64,000 bases of DNA from JAJZQZ01 sp963790415 (GCA_963790415.1 CAWBOK010000008.1:1-64000), one strand, 5' to 3'. Positions 9,984-20,997 are shown, counted from the first letter of the stretch. Program-made: numbers and translations. The notes: a model not told the origin generated them from the letters alone.

Positions 9984-10520
9984 GTGGAAGGAAGGCCTGG
10001 CGACACCGATACCCCGTCGCGAAAGAAGCGGCGGCCGAAGCTCGACATCCCCCGGTCGGGCCTGGACAACGTCGGCGATGTGGCGGCCGGCATCGGCGTG
10101 TTGGTACTGGTCACGTTGACGGCGGCCTCCTGGGCCACCCTCCCGGACAGCGTGCCCACCCACTTCAACGCCGCGGGCGTTGCCGACGACTGGGGATCCA
10201 AGAACTCGCTGCTGCTCCTCCCCGTGGTGGCGTTGGCGATGTGGGCCGGGCTCACGGTGCTGGCCCGCTTTCCTCAGGCGTACAACTACGTGCGCGCGAT
10301 CACGCCCGAGAACGCCGCCCGCCAGTACGCGATGGGCCGTACGTTCGTCATCCTCCTGAAGGCCGAGATGGTGTGGCTGTTCGCCTCCATCCAGTGGATG
10401 ACCATCACGACCGCGCGCACCGGGAGCGCCGGTGTGTGGGCGTCGGTGCTCTACGTGTGGATCGCGGCCATATTCGGATCGACGGCCGCCTACATCGTGA
10501 TGTCGTATCGCGCGGGGTAG
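9984..10520 (+). CDS. DUF1648 membrane protein
   Basis: A 178-aa protein with a basic N-terminal tail (RKKRRPK) and about four membrane helices. The segment LPDSVPTHFNAAG followed by GSKNSLLLLP is the DUF1648 motif found in SdpI-like immunity and signalling proteins. I prefer GTG 9984, because GGAAGGA stands five bases upstream and a -10 lies at 9946; an in-frame ATG at 9969 is the alternative. Function is not established; DUF1648 proteins in other bacteria include peptide-toxin immunity factors. It stands alone between guaB and the yhaO operon. Confidence 0.75.
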   Translation: MEGRPGDTDTPSRKKRRPKLDIPRSGLDNVGDVAAGIGVLVLVTLTAASWATLPDSVPTHFNAAGVADDWGSKNSLLLLPVVALAMWAGLTVLARFPQAYNYVRAITPENAARQYAMGRTFVILLKAEMVWLFASIQWMTITTARTGSAGVWASVLYVWIAAIFGSTAAYIVMSYRAG

Positions 10521-10525
10521 AGATC

Positions 10526-10560
10526 CGTCGCACCGTGCGCGCGATGGCGATAGTGCGACG
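10526..10560 (+). terminator. Possible terminator hairpin after the DUF1648 gene
   Basis: Eight-base arms (10526-10533 with 10553-10560) lie directly after the stop. The loop is 19 bases long and there is no T tract, so confidence is modest. Confidence 0.35.
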
Positions 10561-10672
10561 TCCGCCGAAACAACGCAAGCCGGCACGTGGACCTCAAGGT
10601 TCCGTCATCCGCGGGCGGTATGATTGGTTCTGTCCGCAGACGCGTCAGTGCATGGAGTATTGCATGTTTGAT

Positions 10673-10684
10673 ATTATGCATAAT
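10673..10684. promoter_or_regulatory. AT-rich palindrome upstream of yhaO
   Basis: ATTATGCATAAT is a perfect 12-base palindrome inside a short AT-rich island (about 10655-10690), which is striking in this high-GC DNA. It sits about 85 bases before the yhaO start and is a candidate operator or promoter site. Confidence 0.45.
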
Positions 10685-10766
10685 GAACTGCAGTGTCTGC
10701 CGCAGCCCGCCCCTGCCGCGGGGCTCCTGGACCCTTGCCCCGCGTGATCGCGTAGGGTGGCGGTCC

Positions 10767-12038
10767 ATGGCCTTCTGCTTCGTCCACGCAGCCGATCTGC
10801 ACCTGGACACGCCCTTCGAGGGGGTGGCCGAGACCTCCGGCGCGGTCGCGGAGAGGTTACGGGACGCGTCTCTGGAGGCTTTCGACCGACTGGTGCGCCT
10901 GGCGATCGATCGGCGGGCGGCGTTCGTGGTCCTGGCGGGCGATCTGTACGACGGGGCCGAGCGCGGGGTGCGCGCGCAACTGCGTTTCCTGCGCGGCCTG
11001 GGGGTTCTGTCGGCGGCCGGCATCCCGGTGTTCGTGGTGCACGGCAATCACGACCCGGTGGGAGGGTGGCCCGGGGTGCGTGAGTGGCCCCCGGGTGTGA
11101 CGGTGTTCGGCAGCGACCAGGTGGGTGTGGTCCCGGTGACGCGCGACGGCGCCGTGCTGGCCCGGGTGTATGGCATCAGCTACGGCCACCGCGAGGTGAC
11201 CGAGAACCTGGCTCTGCGTTTTCACCGAGAAGAGGGGGCCGGCCTCCACATCGGCCTGCTGCACTGCACTGTGGGGGACGATCCGGCACACGGCCGCTAC
11301 AGTCCCTGCTCCTTGGGTGATCTCCAGCGCGCGGGCATGGACTACTGGGCTCTCGGTCACGTCCACACGCGACAGGTGCTCCGCGAGGGCCGCCCGTGGG
11401 TGGTCTATCCGGGCAACACGCAGGGGCGCAGTCCCAAGCCCAGCGAGCGGGGCGCGAAGGGCGCCTGTGTGGTGCGCGTGGAAGGCGGCGAAGTGCGGGC
11501 GGTCGAGTTCGTGGCGCTCGACCGGGTACGGTTCGCAGCCTTCGAAGTGGACGTCGCGGGAGCGGCCGACCTGGGCGCCCTGCGGGCGCGGCTGGCAGCG
11601 GAAGTCGATGCCCTGACGGCCACCGGCGCCGGTCGCGACCTGGTGGTACGGTGCACGTTGCGAGGCAGAGGAGCGGTTCACGCCGACCTTCGCTGTCACG
11701 GGGGGGTCGATGAGCTCCTGCGCGACCTGCGCGACGAGACCTACGGGGGTCGTGTCTGGTGGGAGGGCCTGCGCGACCTCACCCGGCCGGAGATCGATCT
11801 GGAGGCGGTGCGTGGCCGGGGGGACTTCGCCGCCGAGCTGCTGCTCCGGGCGGACCGTCTGGCCGCCGACGGCGCCGAGTTGACGAGCTTCGTGCAGACG
11901 GCGCTGCGTGGGAGCGCCCCCTCGGGAGTCCACCGCCACCTGGCGTCTTCAGACCAGTCCGAGGCGAAGGCGGTGATCGAGGAGGCGCTCTTCCTGGCTC
12001 TCGATCTGCTTGGGGAGGAGTCGGACGCGTGTACATAG
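10767..12038 (+). CDS. yhaO: Metallophosphoesterase of the SbcD/YhaO DNA-repair nuclease family
   Basis: The 423-aa protein begins FVHAADLHLDTPF and carries the Mre11-type motifs AGDLYDG (near residue 55), HGNHDP (near 90), and ALGHVHTRQ (near 195), with PGNTQGRS after it. These bind two metals and give nuclease activity in SbcD and YhaO relatives. Start ATG 10767 is chosen because the domain begins at once after it. The last ten bases overlap the next gene, an SbcC/YhaN-like ATPase, so the two are very likely one nuclease-ATPase complex for processing DNA ends. Confidence 0.9.
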   Translation: MAFCFVHAADLHLDTPFEGVAETSGAVAERLRDASLEAFDRLVRLAIDRRAAFVVLAGDLYDGAERGVRAQLRFLRGLGVLSAAGIPVFVVHGNHDPVGGWPGVREWPPGVTVFGSDQVGVVPVTRDGAVLARVYGISYGHREVTENLALRFHREEGAGLHIGLLHCTVGDDPAHGRYSPCSLGDLQRAGMDYWALGHVHTRQVLREGRPWVVYPGNTQGRSPKPSERGAKGACVVRVEGGEVRAVEFVALDRVRFAAFEVDVAGAADLGALRARLAAEVDALTATGAGRDLVVRCTLRGRGAVHADLRCHGGVDELLRDLRDETYGGRVWWEGLRDLTRPEIDLEAVRGRGDFAAELLLRADRLAADGAELTSFVQTALRGSAPSGVHRHLASSDQSEAKAVIEEALFLALDLLGEESDACT

Positions 12039-15000
12039 AGGGGTGGGGTGTCGACGGGTTCGGGGTGTTCCACGACTACGAGGAACGCGATCTTCCCGCA
12101 GGGCTCTGTCTGTTTCTGGGCCCGAACGAGGCGGGAAAGAGTACTCTGCTGTCCTTCCTCCGCGGTGTCTTGTTCGGCTTTCCCGCGCGCAAAGCCGCTC
12201 AGCACTATCCGCCGCAACGCGGTGGTCGCCACGGGGGGAGGGTGTTCCTGGGGGGAGCGGGGGTTCCGATCGCGGTGGAGCGGGAAGTGGGCGTCAAGGC
12301 GCCGCGTATCGTCTATCCCGATGATGTCGAGTCGGGCGACGTGGCCGTCCGTCGTCTCCTCGGCGGCGTAGACGACGGTCTCTTTCGCTCCGTCTTCGCC
12401 TTCGGCCTCGCCGAGTTGGCCGACCTGGGTAGTCTTTCGTCGGCGGGGGTGAGCGAACGGATCTTCTCCGCGGGCATAGCCGGCGCGGGCCCTATTGCCG
12501 GGAGCGTCTCGAAGCGGCTCGACAAGGAGGCTTCGGAGCTCGTGCGTCCTCGCAGCGGTGGGCTGGGGAACGAACTACTGCGGCGTCTCGGCGAGGCGGA
12601 AGCGACCGCCCGCGACGCGGCGCGGCAGGCGGAGGGATACCCCCGGCTGGTGGATGAAGAGGCCGGACTCGGCACTGAGGTCGAACGGATCCGGCGTGCC
12701 GGGAACGACGCCGACCGCCGGGAGCGCCGCGCCAGGCTCCTGGGAGAAGCCTGGCCCGTCTATAGCGACCTGTGTTCGGCGCGCGAACAGCTACAGGCGC
12801 TCGAGGACACCCTCGGTGCGCCGGGAGCGCAGCAAGCCGCCGACGATGGCCTGCTTCTCCTCGAGCCGCGCGCAGCCGCGGCGGCCCATACGGTGGAGCT
12901 GCAGCGCGATCGCCTCGGTCGGCTGCCGGAGCTGCGCGTCCTCGCCGACGGTCGAGCGGTCGCTCTGCAGCGGCGGCTGGCCGATCTCGGGGCGGGTTGG
13001 GACACGGTGCGGGTCCGCGCTTTCGACGCCTCCCTGCCGCGGCAGCAAGAGGCCCGTTCCTGGTGGCGCGCGTGTGTGGACGCAGCAGCGGGCGTGGAGG
13101 AGGCGCGGCGCGTCCGGTCTGCCGCCGCCGTCGCCGCGGTCGCTCTCGACCACGAATTGCAGGAGGTTGAGAAGGAACTGGAGGCGATGCCCGCGACCGC
13201 CGCGGACGCGCTCGACTCCGCCGAGGACGCGATCCGTCGACTGCGTGCCGATCTGCCTTCGCTCGGTCTCATAGACAACGACCTGCGAGGCCGCCACGCG
13301 ATGCTCGACGACCGCCGCAGGCAGGTGCGCGGCGCGGAGGCCGCCGTCGCCCCGGCTGCCCCGTGGGGAATGGTGGGCCTCGCGTGCCTGGCGGCGGCGA
13401 TCCTACTGGCGGTCGGGGCGGTGTGGCTGGCGGTGACGTCGTCGGTAGCCGGCGGCCTGGCGGCCGCGGCCGGGGCGGTCGTGCTGGCGGCGATGGCCGC
13501 GGCGGTGCGGGGTTGGGCGGCACGAGATGGGCGGCGGCGGCAGGCCGCCGCCCGCGAGGCCGTCGACATGCAGGCCGACATCGACGCGATGGCGACCGAG
13601 ATCGACGACCTTCAGGAACGTCGGCGATCGTGCGCCGCCGCGATCGCCGCGGCCGCCGCCGCCGTCGGTCTGAACGCGGAGCCGAGCTTCGCCGATGTGG
13701 AGTCCCGCGCCGCCCAGCTTGCCGCCCTGCGTCGGCAGACATTCGCCAGAGGGCAGGCGGAGCAACGTCGGGCCGGGTTGCTGGCCCGACTCGAGGGCGC
13801 CCGCGGCGACCTGGCTGGAGCCGATGCCGCGGCCGTCGTCGCCGGGGCGGCTCACGCGACGGCTGAGGAGGGTTGGCGGGCCTTTCGGGAAGCGGCCGGT
13901 CTGCCCGCCGGCGTGGCGGCGGATGATGCCGCCGACCTGCTGCGTGCCATTCAGGCGGCGCAGGACGCGCTCCGGGACGCCGAGGACGTCGGTCGTCAGC
14001 ACGGCGAAGTCTTGCGTCTGGTCGATGAGTGGGAGGCGGAGGCACGCGAGTTGCTTGCCGCGGCGGCTTCGGCGTCGAACGGAGTCGAGGGTGCGACAGC
14101 GGTCCCGGGCCCGGCCGCCGCGGCCGCCGCCGCCCCAGCACCGGGCGCCGTCGCATCGCCGGAAGCCTGGTCAGGGTCCAAGCTGGTGGCTCTGATCGAG
14201 CAATTGGCGGCGCGGTGCAGCCGCGCTCTCCAGGCCCGGGGCGAGGCCGAGGAAGGGCTACGCATGCTCGCCGAGCGCATCCGCGCTCGCGAGGATGACC
14301 TTGCCGTTCGCTTGGGGAGCGGCCCTGATGCCGCGGAGCTGCTCGCCGAACTGGAGACAGGCCGACTGGGAGACTGGGAACTCGAGAGCGAGCGCGCGGC
14401 CGCCGAAGCGGCCGCCGCGCGGGATGAACTCGAGGCCGCTATCCGCGCCCACCACGACGCCGGGCAGCGGCGTCGCGCGCTCGAAGAGTCCGCCGACGTG
14501 GCCGCGCGGCAACTGACGGCGGAGGGGGTGCGCGCCGAACTGGGGCAGGTCGTGCGGCGCTGGGAGGTGATCGCGGCGGCTCGGGCGCTGATCGATCAGA
14601 CTCTGGCCGACTACCGTCTCACTCGGCAGCCGCCGGTGCTCGCCGAGGCCTCCCGCTACCTGGCTCTGATCACCGCAGGCGCCTACGAACGCGTGATCGA
14701 GGCCGACGGCGAAGGCTTCCTCGTGCTCGACGACCGTGGAGGGGCCAAGTCGCCGGACCGGCTTAGCCGGGGCACTGTGGAGCAGCTGTACCTGTGTCTG
14801 CGACTGGGCCTGGTGGCGGAGTTCGCCCGCGGGGCTACGTCGGTGCCGGTTATCATGGACGACGTGCTTGTCGACTTCGACCCCCTCCGCGCCCGGGCCA
14901 CCGCCGCCGTGTTGCTGGAGTTCGCGGCACAGCACCAGGTCCTCTTCTTCACCTGCCATCCGCACACGATCGATCTCTTCCATGACGTGGATCACACGAT

Positions 15001-15061
15001 TCCCGTGCGCGTGCTGCCCCGGTCGGGGGATGGTGCGTCGGCCGCCTCGGGCCGACCTTGA
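12029..15061 (+). CDS. yhaN: SbcC/YhaN-like SMC-type ATPase
   Basis: A 1,010-aa Rad50/SbcC-like ATPase. Walker A GPNEAGKST is at residues 31-39. Long Ala/Glu/Arg-rich coiled coils follow, then two hydrophobic segments near residues 443-500, as in Bacillus YhaN, suggesting membrane association. The ABC signature LSRGTVEQLYL is near 911 and the Walker B IMDDVLVDFD near 940. A Pro/Ala-rich insert lies near residues 690-715. The GTG at 12029 has GGGGAGGAG upstream and overlaps yhaO by ten bases. It is expected to act with YhaO on broken or unusual DNA ends. Confidence 0.9.
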   Translation: MYIEGWGVDGFGVFHDYEERDLPAGLCLFLGPNEAGKSTLLSFLRGVLFGFPARKAAQHYPPQRGGRHGGRVFLGGAGVPIAVEREVGVKAPRIVYPDDVESGDVAVRRLLGGVDDGLFRSVFAFGLAELADLGSLSSAGVSERIFSAGIAGAGPIAGSVSKRLDKEASELVRPRSGGLGNELLRRLGEAEATARDAARQAEGYPRLVDEEAGLGTEVERIRRAGNDADRRERRARLLGEAWPVYSDLCSAREQLQALEDTLGAPGAQQAADDGLLLLEPRAAAAAHTVELQRDRLGRLPELRVLADGRAVALQRRLADLGAGWDTVRVRAFDASLPRQQEARSWWRACVDAAAGVEEARRVRSAAAVAAVALDHELQEVEKELEAMPATAADALDSAEDAIRRLRADLPSLGLIDNDLRGRHAMLDDRRRQVRGAEAAVAPAAPWGMVGLACLAAAILLAVGAVWLAVTSSVAGGLAAAAGAVVLAAMAAAVRGWAARDGRRRQAAAREAVDMQADIDAMATEIDDLQERRRSCAAAIAAAAAAVGLNAEPSFADVESRAAQLAALRRQTFARGQAEQRRAGLLARLEGARGDLAGADAAAVVAGAAHATAEEGWRAFREAAGLPAGVAADDAADLLRAIQAAQDALRDAEDVGRQHGEVLRLVDEWEAEARELLAAAASASNGVEGATAVPGPAAAAAAAPAPGAVASPEAWSGSKLVALIEQLAARCSRALQARGEAEEGLRMLAERIRAREDDLAVRLGSGPDAAELLAELETGRLGDWELESERAAAEAAAARDELEAAIRAHHDAGQRRRALEESADVAARQLTAEGVRAELGQVVRRWEVIAAARALIDQTLADYRLTRQPPVLAEASRYLALITAGAYERVIEADGEGFLVLDDRGGAKSPDRLSRGTVEQLYLCLRLGLVAEFARGATSVPVIMDDVLVDFDPLRARATAAVLLEFAAQHQVLFFTCHPHTIDLFHDVDHTIPVRVLPRSGDGASAASGRP

Positions 15062-16248
15062 TGGATCCTCGCCGCCGCACCGCGGTGCTCCTTGTCTGCG
15101 GTCTGGCCATCTTCACGGATGTGGTCGGCGTGGGGGTGGTTGTGCCGGCCATACCTCAGTTCGCCGCTCTCTTCGGGGCCTCGGAGGCCGCTCTGGCCTA
15201 TGCGTTCTCGGCCTTCTCGGTGGCGTTCCTGATCGCGGCGCTCCCGCTGGGGTATGTGGTCGACCGCACGGGGCGGGCCGACCTCGTGGCATTCCTGGGG
15301 ATGGTGTGCGTGGCCGGATCGGCGCTCAGCTTCGCGTTTGCCGATCAGCTGTGGATATTTGCTCTGGGCCAGGGTCTCCGCGGTGTTGGCTCAGTGGCGA
15401 CCTGGGTGGCCGTTCAGCCGCTGGTGGCCCGCGTCTCCGGCGGGTCTAACGGGCGGGGGATGGGCATGGGAGTCGTCACGCTGGCCATGGGCTTGGGCCT
15501 GGTGGTCGGGCCGGCCTTGGGGAGCCTGGACGGGCTGCGCACTCCCTTCATCGCGTACCTGGGCATCGCGGTCGTGACGGCGCTTCTGGTGCTGGTCGTG
15601 CTGCGGGGGGAGCGCACCCACCACGGCGCGGCCGGTCTTCACTACGGCGCTCTCCTGCGCCGGCGACGCATCTCCGCGGCCTGCCTGGTCGTGCTCGTGC
15701 TGTACGCGGGGGTGGGCATGATGGAGGTGCTGTTCCCTTTTTACATGGACTCCCTCGGCTACGCGAAGAGTGGCATCGGCCTGTTGTTCGTGTTGCTTGC
15801 ATTGACCATGGTCGTCAGTCAGCCACTCGTCGGGCGGTGGATCAACCAGGTGGGAGCGACCCTGCCTATCGCCGCGTGCCTCGTGTCGGTGGCCGCGCTC
15901 CTCACGCTGATGGTCATCGGCCGCTCGTTCGCCGCGTGGACGCCGGTCTTTCTCGCGCTCGGGATCGCAGTGGGGATGGGGGTCTCGGCGTCTATGTTCC
16001 TGGTGGCCGCCGACGCCAGGGCCGAGGAGCGGGGGGCCGCTTACGGGTTGTGGAACTTCGCCTTCTCCGTAGGCTACCTGGTGGGACCCGTGATCGGGGG
16101 GACGCTCGCTCAGACGACCGCCGGAGGCGGGTTCTTCTCTGGGATTCGATCCCCGTTCGTCGCGTTCTCGCTCATCTTTCTGCTCGCGCTGCCACCCATC
16201 GTGGTGCTCGCCGGCGGTGGGCGACCCAGGGGTTTGCATGACGTATAA
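15061..16248 (+). CDS. MFS transporter
   Basis: A 395-aa protein with about twelve membrane segments. The MFS loop motif appears as GYVVDRTGRAD after helix 2, and VVGPALGSLDG marks the helix-5 region. ATG 15061 overlaps the yhaN stop (TGATG), so it is translated with the nuclease-ATPase pair. The closest general resemblance is to drug/metabolite exporters, but the substrate cannot be told. Coupling of an exporter to a YhaO-YhaN pair is odd and may be only operon convenience. Confidence 0.85.
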   Translation: MDPRRRTAVLLVCGLAIFTDVVGVGVVVPAIPQFAALFGASEAALAYAFSAFSVAFLIAALPLGYVVDRTGRADLVAFLGMVCVAGSALSFAFADQLWIFALGQGLRGVGSVATWVAVQPLVARVSGGSNGRGMGMGVVTLAMGLGLVVGPALGSLDGLRTPFIAYLGIAVVTALLVLVVLRGERTHHGAAGLHYGALLRRRRISAACLVVLVLYAGVGMMEVLFPFYMDSLGYAKSGIGLLFVLLALTMVVSQPLVGRWINQVGATLPIAACLVSVAALLTLMVIGRSFAAWTPVFLALGIAVGMGVSASMFLVAADARAEERGAAYGLWNFAFSVGYLVGPVIGGTLAQTTAGGGFFSGIRSPFVAFSLIFLLALPPIVVLAGGGRPRGLHDV

Positions 16249-16249
16249 T
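16244..16249 (+). promoter_or_regulatory. TATAAT -10 overlapping the end of the MFS gene
   Basis: A perfect TATAAT, 30 bases ahead of the small ORF at 16280. No strong -35 is visible. Confidence 0.4.
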
Positions 16250-16279
16250 GCGTCGGCGGCACGGGGAGGAGGAGTACCG

Positions 16280-16411
16280 ATGAAGGTCTTGTTTGGCAGC
16301 GACGTACTCGACCACCCGCTCGACCTCGATTCCGCGAACCTGGAAGACGCGGTCGCTCATGAAGTCGCGAGGGCCGGCGGCGCCTTGGCCATCGCGGCCG
16401 TCTCGGGCTAG
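16280..16411 (+). CDS. 43-aa hypothetical protein
   Basis: ATG 16280 follows a very strong ribosome site (GGGGAGGAGGAG, 16263-16274). The product is acidic at first (MKVLFGSDVLDHPLDLD) and ends in an Ala-rich helix. I know no family for it. A consensus -10 upstream and a good ribosome site argue that it is real. It ends ten bases before the hemolysin III-type gene, so the two are likely co-transcribed. Confidence 0.55.
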   Translation: MKVLFGSDVLDHPLDLDSANLEDAVAHEVARAGGALAIAAVSG

Positions 16412-16420
16412 GGCGGGCCT

Positions 16421-17082
16421 GTGGACGGCACCCTGACGGAGAGCCGCGGCAGACGCCCCTACTCCGTCGGAGAGGAGATCGCGAACAGCGTCATCCACGG
16501 CGTGGGCGTGGTCCTCAGTGTGGTCGGGCTGACGCTGCTGGTCGTGTTCGCCGTCGACTCCGGAGGCGGGTGGGAATCTGGCTGCGGCCGTCATCTATGG
16601 CGACCACGCTGCTGCTCGAGTTCACCGCGTCGACGCTCTACCACAGCTTCCCGCAGCCTCGGGTCAAACATGTGTTCAAGATCCTGGACCATGCCGGCAT
16701 CTACCTGCTCATCGCGGGAACGTACACCCCCTTCATTCTCGTGACGCTGCGCGGTGACGGCTATTGGTGGATGCTCGCGCTGGTGTGGGCCATTGCCGTA
16801 GCGGGCATCGCGGCGGAGGCGTTCTGGGTCTACCGGCCCCGATGGGTGTCCGTGGTGGTCTACCTGGTGATGGGTTGGCTCATCGTGCTGATCATCAAGC
16901 CGCTCGCGAACAACCTCGACCCTGCCGCCGTGTGGCTGTTGGCCGCCGGTGGGCTGGCCTACACGTTCGGCACGATCTTCTATGTCCTCAAGCGGGTGCC
17001 CTACATGCATGCGGTCTGGCATGCGTTCGTCCTGGGCGGGGCATTGTGTCACTTCTTGGCGGTGGCGTTGTACGTGGTGTGA
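16421..17082 (+). CDS. trhA: Hemolysin III/TrhA family membrane protein (frameshifted)
   Basis: A seven-helix membrane protein of the hemolysin III (YqfA/TrhA, PAQR-related) family, implicated in membrane energetics or lipid homeostasis in other bacteria. Landmarks are EEIANSVIHG near the start, TASTLYHSF near 16627-16653, the KILDHAGIYLLIAGTYTPF block, and a terminal H-x3-H type region (MHAVWHAFVLGGALCH). These His residues form the family metal site. Two frame changes between 16570 and 16605 are needed. GTG 16421 is the start that yields the conserved N-terminus. Confidence 0.85.
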
Positions 17083-17146
17083 CGCCGCAGCCCGCGGGCC
17101 CGCACGGGGAGGTGCTCCCAGCGCGATGGGGCGGCCGTGGGTGCCG

Positions 17147-17152
17147 TATAAT
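17147..17152 (+). promoter_or_regulatory. -10 element for ettA
   Basis: TATAAT lies 50 bases ahead of the ATG at 17203 in the trhA-ettA spacer. The -35 is weak. An AGAGGAGAA ribosome site lies at 17185-17193. Confidence 0.45.
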
Positions 17153-17202
17153 CTGCCGCTCCACGCTCACCCCCCCGAAGTAGCAGAGGAGAACCCCGCC
17201 TG

Positions 17203-18874
<1,672 letters not shown>

Positions 18875-18934
18875 GATCGCCGCGGCGCGCTGGCGGTGTC
18901 GCGGCGGCGAAACCGACGACGCGGGAGGCGGACC

Positions 18935-19745
18935 ATGAAGCCAGCGCGGGCGGACTCTCCGTTTTGCGACGTATCTGGCGCCGAGCATGTGGCCGGTCTA
19001 CGAGTTCATCGCCGGCTATGTCGGGGACGCGTTGGGCCGTCCCGCGACCCTTGTGACCGGCTCGTCCTTCGACCAGTTCGCCGAGGGGGAAGTCGACGTC
19101 GGCTTCATATGAGGGCTGCCCTACGTCTGGCTGATGCGCCAGAACCCGCCCCCGGTCGAACTTCTCGCCGCCCCGGTCCTCTCGGGTGAGCGCTACGAGG
19201 GCCGGCCGATCTACTTCTCCGACGTCGTCGTGCGCGCCGACAGCCCGCTGCGTTCGTTCGCCGAACTGCGGGGGCACTCCTGGTCGTACAACGGCACGGA
19301 CTCTCACTCCGGCTACAACGTCACCCGCGCTCGGCTGGTCGAGATGGGCGAGACCCAGGGATTCTTCTCCCAGGTGGTCCAGGCGGCGCTCACCAGCGTT
19401 CGATCGAGATGGTGCTCGGCGGGGAGGTGGAGGCCTCGGCGATCGACTCTCAGGTGCTCGCCATCGAATTCCGCGAACACCCCGAGTCGGCGGCCGGTCT
19501 CAAGATCATCGACTCGCTCGGGCCGTCGACCATCCAGCCCGTGGTGGCCTCGGTCCACCTGTCCCAGGAGGTGAGGGCGGACGTCCGCCGGGTGCTTCTC
19601 GACATGCACCAGGACCCGCGGGCCCGAGCTGGCTCTCGCGTACGGGTTCGTCGAACGGTTCGCGCCGGTTGCCGATGAGACCTACGACGACATCCGCCGG
19701 ATGCTCGCCGCCGCCGAGCAGGCTGGGTTCATGCAGCTTCGTTGA
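18935..19745 (+). CDS. PhnD-like phosphate/phosphonate-type binding protein with an in-frame UGA (frameshifted)
   Basis: ATG 18935 has GGGAGG upstream. The protein is a periplasmic-binding-fold member of the PhnD/COG3221 group: TYLAPSMWPVYEF, SSFDQFAEGEVDVGF, GRPIYFSDVVVR, SWSYN..DSHSGYN, AIDSQVLA and a C-terminal YDDIRRML. A UGA at 19110-19112 falls between VGFI and GLPYVWLM, where I expect Cys. The frame is continuous from 18960 to about 19395, so this is not an indel effect. A 6-bp stem (19126-19131 with 19138-19143) with a TGATGC loop lies 13 bases downstream. Indels are needed near 18950, 19395 and 19615. No transporter partners adjoin it. It could be a selenoprotein, a substitution error, or a pseudogene. 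Confidence 0.65.
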
Positions 19746-20997
19746 CCGGCCGCTTCCGCCCGACGCGCAGGAACAGCACTCCGATCGCCGGCAGCCCGCC
19801 CATGGCCGCCAGCAGGAGGAAACCGGCGGTGAATCCGCCCCCGGTGTCCAACAGCACACCGACCAACCACGGCGCCAGCAGGGACCCGGCGAAGCCGAGC
19901 ACGTTCATGTAGCCGGTGGCCGCGCCCACCGTCCGCAGATCGACCACCTCGGGGACGAGAGAGAACATCGGGGCGAAGTAGAACATGCTGAAGAATCCGG
20001 AGATGAGGACCGCGGCGAACACCCCGAGCAACTCGGGAGAGAACGGCAGCGCCAGTGTGGCCAGGCCCATGGCCACCAGGGAGAAGGCGATGATCCGGCG
20101 CTTGCCCCACCGTGCCGAGGCGGCTGCGCCCGCCGGGTTGCCCACCAACGCCGCCACGCCGAGACCCGCGGTCAGGGCGGCGGCCAGGTCGCGTCCCGCT
20201 CCGAACTCCTGGGCGAGGAAGGTGGGTGTCCAGACCAGCACGCCAACGCCGGCCGCCAGCCCGGCGGCGTTGAAGAGCCCCAGCAGGTTGATGTCCCTAT
20301 TCCGGGACGCCCGTGCCAACGCGGCGCCCACGTCGCGCACCGACGTAGTCCGGTGCTCCCGAGGCGGCAGAGCGCGCACGGCGGGCTGCAGGAGGGCGAC
20401 GAGCGCGACGACCACGACGATCGCCGCCAGGACGAGGAGCACGGCGCGGAACCCGGCCGCCTGGGCCACCGGAGGGAAGATCACCAAGGCGGCGACCGTG
20501 CCGATGCCCCAGCCGGCGCCGAGGAACCCCCAGGCACGATTGAGTCGCTCGGGGCGCACGGCCTGAGCCAGCACCGGGCTGCAGCACGGAATGATCATTC
20601 CGCAACCCAGACCTTGCAGGACCCGGCCGGCCGCGAACCCCGCCAGCGACGAGCTCGCGGCGAACATGAGCGAACCGGCGATCAGCAACGCCGCGCTCAC
20701 GGCGAGCACCCGGCCGCCGTACCGGCCGGCCGCAAGCCCGGAGGGGATGGGCGCCAACCCGTACGCGAGCATGAAGCCCGACGTCAACAGCCCGATCTCG
20801 GATGCGGAGAGCCCGAACTCACGCTGCAGATCGGTGGATATCACCGCCATGAGGCTGATCGCCAGCCCCGAGGCCGTGAAGCACAGCATCGTGACGATGG
20901 CGAGGATATCCTCGCGCCGACTCCGGCCGGGGTCGGGCGGCGGGTGCGCCGGGAAGTCGCCCGGGTAAGTGTCGTGTAAATCGTCGCTGCGGGCCAT
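19729..20997 (-). CDS. MFS transporter (CynX/NimT-like)
   Basis: A 422-aa protein with twelve predicted helices after a 30-residue Pro-rich N-terminal tail. LQREFGLSASEIGLL and GLAAGRYGGR are typical of the first MFS repeat; GRVLQGLGCGMIIPCCSPVL marks helix 4-5. The layout resembles CynX/NimT-type anion and nitroimidazole transporters, but the substrate is unknown. ATG 20997 is the start; a TAGTAT -10 lies 7-12 bases upstream, so the transcript leader would be very short. The gene end overlaps the convergent PhnD-like gene by 17 bases. Confidence 0.85.
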   Translation of the reverse strand: MARSDDLHDTYPGDFPAHPPPDPGRSRREDILAIVTMLCFTASGLAISLMAVISTDLQREFGLSASEIGLLTSGFMLAYGLAPIPSGLAAGRYGGRVLAVSAALLIAGSLMFAASSSLAGFAAGRVLQGLGCGMIIPCCSPVLAQAVRPERLNRAWGFLGAGWGIGTVAALVIFPPVAQAAGFRAVLLVLAAIVVVVALVALLQPAVRALPPREHRTTSVRDVGAALARASRNRDINLLGLFNAAGLAAGVGVLVWTPTFLAQEFGAGRDLAAALTAGLGVAALVGNPAGAAASARWGKRRIIAFSLVAMGLATLALPFSPELLGVFAAVLISGFFSMFYFAPMFSLVPEVVDLRTVGAATGYMNVLGFAGSLLAPWLVGVLLDTGGGFTAGFLLLAAMGGLPAIGVLFLRVGRKRPVNEAA

